From NCBI GenBank assembly GCA_047967505.1, contig CM106540.1: DNA of 64,000 bases, one strand, 5' to 3'. Below, one piece after another: positions 61,701 through 64,000 of this stretch (the first letter of the stretch is position 1; each line of letters opens with the position of its first letter). The notes below the pieces were generated by a model. The model did not search any database. It had not been told where the DNA came from and worked only from the letters and a program-made list of their open reading frames with translations. This DNA is from Dipteris shenzhenensis. Lineage: Eukaryota; Polypodiophyta; Polypodiopsida; Gleicheniales. Both the position numbers and the translations under genes were made by a program.

Positions 61701-62860
61701 GAGTAATGTACAGGCGATCACAACCATATCCACGAGATCTGGCTCTTCTCCCTACTCACATGTCACTTGATTGGCTACAACTGGCTGTACGTAAAGCCGA
61801 ACGTGATGGAGAGACAATAAACGAGCGCGAGCGGGAGTTATCATCTGGATGTATGGTGCATGTAAGTTTCTTATCTCTTGACGTAATTAAGTAATTATTT
61901 GTGGCAATATATGCTATAAAATAGGTGCATCTTCATTGTTTTAATGATGCTCTTTTACAGTACAAAAAGTACAGTGCATTATGGTGATATGGACGACATT
62001 TTCGCGTGGAACGCATCGATTCAAAGAGAGTCACGTATGATTGTGGAGTCATGGCTAACTTCACACAAGATAGCCGAGCAAGTGCTTCGGATACCAATCT
62101 TCTCTCCTCACAGTTGGATTATTGTGGAACCATACAGTGGAACCATACACGACATCTATGAAATTGATTTTAGACGATTTACTATTTTTATTCTTGATGT
62201 AAAATGGTTTAGAACTACTTACAACGGTCCCCATGCGACAGTGAGAAAAGATAGTAGCGGTCCCTTTGCAATAGACTCCACCAAACATTGGACCGATGAA
62301 AGTGATACTTTTGTTCTTCTCGAGCACTGTGAGCAGGTGCATACTAATGATTTAATTAGTCGAAGCTTTCGTTTTTAAAGTCCATTGATATATATATAAT
62401 TGACGACATTTGGCACCCATCTTCAATATAGGTGGTTTTTCATCCGGATCGTTCTGATCCAAGATGGTGGTACGTGATCCAAGTTGCACCACGAAGTAAG
62501 CAAATTTTTGAAGATCGAGATGTGGATATGGAGATGCCACTACCAATGCCGGATCCAATTGATGAATCTAGCGAAGAAGATGTAGATCACCATATGAGGC
62601 AAGAGGAAGATGCGCATAATGACATCGCACGGGAGGAGGATGGAGATCACGATATTGACGAGGAAGACAACAATCATCAAGATCAATCACCACACTTAAG
62701 CTTTATTGAAGAAGATGATCAAATACTTTTAGGTGAACGTACGATACTAGAGTACGATGATGATATAGGAGATCAACTCGGTATAGAGTTGGAGATAGAC
62801 TTGCTTGGCGCCTTAGACTTGGCTCAAGATGAAACAGTTGATGTAAATGCTCTTATTTGA
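58792..62860 (+). pseudogene. TNP2-type CACTA transposase gene, group B
   Basis: Exons: 58792-59001, ~59093-59369, ~59453-60190, ~60291-60909 (with a frame break near 60433), ~60998-61077, ~61183-61864, ~61960-62335, ~62432-62860. Exon 1 has an HCTHC-like Cys/His cluster. Exon 3 is the TNP2 core (VLRHFPIIARIQHMF, LGLAMDGVNPFG, LLVPGKYKAKNMDVYMAPL, DYPGYGEC). Later LDPMHIFKN, the DUF4218-like block (CLLEKHFPSS, RWMFFLERFMKTLK) and the DUF4216-like block (DIYEIDFRRF...LDVKWF); the acidic C-terminal tail ends in a stop at 62860. Lesions: a 1-nt frame break near 60433, a TGA near 61985, and an exact 13-bp tandem duplication at 62124-62149 that shifts frame. Otherwise well preserved. Confidence 0.87.
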
Positions 62861-63054
62861 TTTTTCTCATCTCAAACTTGGACATGAATATATGAGCTTC
62901 AAAGGCTTGATGTACATGCTCTCATTTTTTTATTCTTTATGAGCTCAAACATGTATGAAAATTTAAAAAATTTTGTCATTGGAAAAAACTAATTTTTAAA
63001 GCCTAAAAAAAAAAAAAAACCTCTCTGTAAAAACGTCGCTATAATATTTTGTCT

Positions 63055-63130
63055 CAGTGTCGCTATATAGCGACTTTTAGGAAAGTCGCTATATAGCGAC
63101 GTTTAAAAGTCGCTATATAGCGACGATTTG
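63055..63130. repeat. GTCGCTATATAGCGAC array, right
   Basis: Three perfect or near-perfect 16-bp palindromes at about 63058, 63084 and 63108, about 90-160 bp from the proposed terminus at 63217. Confidence 0.85.
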
Positions 63131-63347
63131 CGAAACCCGATTTTTATACCGACGATTAACGCTAAGCGAGCGCTAATCGTCAGTACGTAAACATCGCAAT
63201 AGGATGCGTGTGTAGTAGTGCGGAAGCGCTCGTGGAGCTTCCACTCCTTCAGACTCTGCTACCGTCCGTCCCCCTTACTCATCAGGGGATCTCTCCTATC
63301 AAATCACATCTGCCGAAGAGAGAATAGAAGATAAAAAGGGCAAAGCA

Positions 63348-64000
63348 GTGATGGCCACCATGAGGAGGTTGATGAGTCATCACTTCAAGAGCAGCATAAA
63401 TACCGATTGGCGGTATCAAGATGCCCAAAAGAAGCAGGCGGTGATCGATGAGTTAAAACAAAGATACCCTAATCCGCCAAATGTGGAGTTTAATGACGAT
63501 TATATGCGAGAGCGCATGGGTTTGGTCCTGAAGCATCGTAGATCAACCTTGCGTACTTCCATTACAAAGGGGTTGGCTAAACCCAGCTGGGCAGACAAAG
63601 CTGATTGGAAGTACTTCAAGAAGCAACATAGGGACCATCCCGAAATGTTCGAGGGTCAGAGGAGGGCTGTGAAGAGACGGCTGGACGTCGTAGGTACTTC
63701 GCACTTTGGTGCAAGCGGACGGTATGCGTTCGAGGCAACCGTGGTAAGTCTACTTCTTCCCATTTAATGTATTGTTCTATTTGTTTTACTTACATATTAC
63801 ATGCACTTTAGCTAACTCTAACTCTCGTAAATTGGATCCACAGCAAGCTGCGATGGGTCGTCTTCCTACAGATGCAGAGACGCGGCGCGCATTTTGGATA
63901 TGAACAAAGCCGTGGTTCATTGAGCAAGAGGCAATGGGAGCGACAGTCGATTGGGCTGAGGTGGCTCCTCGCATGGTATAAGTTTACTCCTACTTGTAAT
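63348..64000 (+). pseudogene. TnpA-like gene, cut by the window edge
   Basis: Plausible start in GTGATGGCCACCATGAGG (63348 region); exon to about 63744 with MSHHFKSSINTDWRY, QRYPNPPNVEFNDDY, KHRRSTLRTSITKGLAK and GTSHFGASGRYAFEA. It is clearly related to the group A TnpA-like protein (SRYPNPPNRQF, GSVHFGAGGVESWEA). A second block from about 63844 has MGRLPTDAETRRAFW followed by a TGA, then TKPWFIEQEAMG and a donor (GTATAAG) near 63977. It lies outside the proposed terminus at 63217, so it may belong to a neighbouring element or to a larger one. Confidence 0.65.

Larger units (their letters stand above)
58510..63217 (+). mobile_element. CACTA-superfamily element, group B (left boundary uncertain)
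   Basis: Carries a plus-strand TNP2 gene and GTCGCTATATAGCGAC palindromes at both sides. Read inward from 63217 the sequence begins CACTACTACACACGC, a plausible CACTA terminus. No matching left terminus was found, so 58510 is only the start of the left motif array; the true end may lie further left. No target duplication could be confirmed. Confidence 0.6.

Overview
The window is nuclear DNA of a land plant with a large, repeat-rich genome. The evidence is a plant-type LRR-VIII receptor kinase, plant CACTA elements with TNP2 transposases, Ty3/gypsy elements with a chromodomain, hAT-type MITEs and many decayed transposase genes. I cannot name the species. A fern, lycophyte or gymnosperm-like genome is a guess. 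I see no tRNA, rRNA or CRISPR array and nothing prokaryotic.

Layout. 1-1262: satellite with ~182 bp monomers in a three-monomer higher-order repeat. 1429-4897: broken single-exon transposase-like gene of the DUF7869 kind. 5.0-6.7 kb: degenerate tandem repeats, a MITE, and one end of a CACTA element that cuts into a gypsy RT. 6.7-10.3 kb: decayed minus-strand gypsy gag-pol with two MITEs. 11122-18084: CACTA element with a 3-bp target duplication (copy 1). 18.1-24.2 kb: tandem segmental duplications and simple repeats, no convincing gene. 25086-39945: the one plausible host gene, a minus-strand LRR-VIII-1 (HPCA1-like) receptor kinase of about 19 exons. Its 9.5 kb intron 16 holds an LTR retrotransposon (27489-34356, 5-bp target duplication). 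41.3 kb: scrap of another receptor kinase. 43579-49380: second CACTA copy of the same family, inverted relative to copy 1, with a 3-bp target duplication. 50.6-52.9 kb: broken BED-hAT transposase gene with a MITE inside. 53.9-57.0 kb: broken minus-strand gene with an unusual kinase-like domain and a partial RING-like finger, interrupted by a MITE nested in a MITE. 57.0-57.7 kb: palindromic hexamer array. 58.5-63.2 kb: a second type of CACTA element with TNP2. 63.3-64.0 kb: a TnpA-like gene running off the window.

How the parts relate. The two CACTA families carry related TNP2 and TnpA-like proteins but different palindromic subterminal motifs (TAGACGCG versus GTCGCTATATAGCGAC). In the first family the motif also lies on both sides of the shared promoter region between the divergent tnp2 and tnpA genes, which suggests feedback control by a motif-binding protein. 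Two MITE families with 8-bp target duplications and G-run termini look hAT-mobilised. Nearly every transposon gene is inactivated by identifiable lesions (stops, 1-nt indels, 13-bp and 155-bp tandem duplications, a microhomology deletion).

All domain calls come from reading translations by eye; no database search was run.
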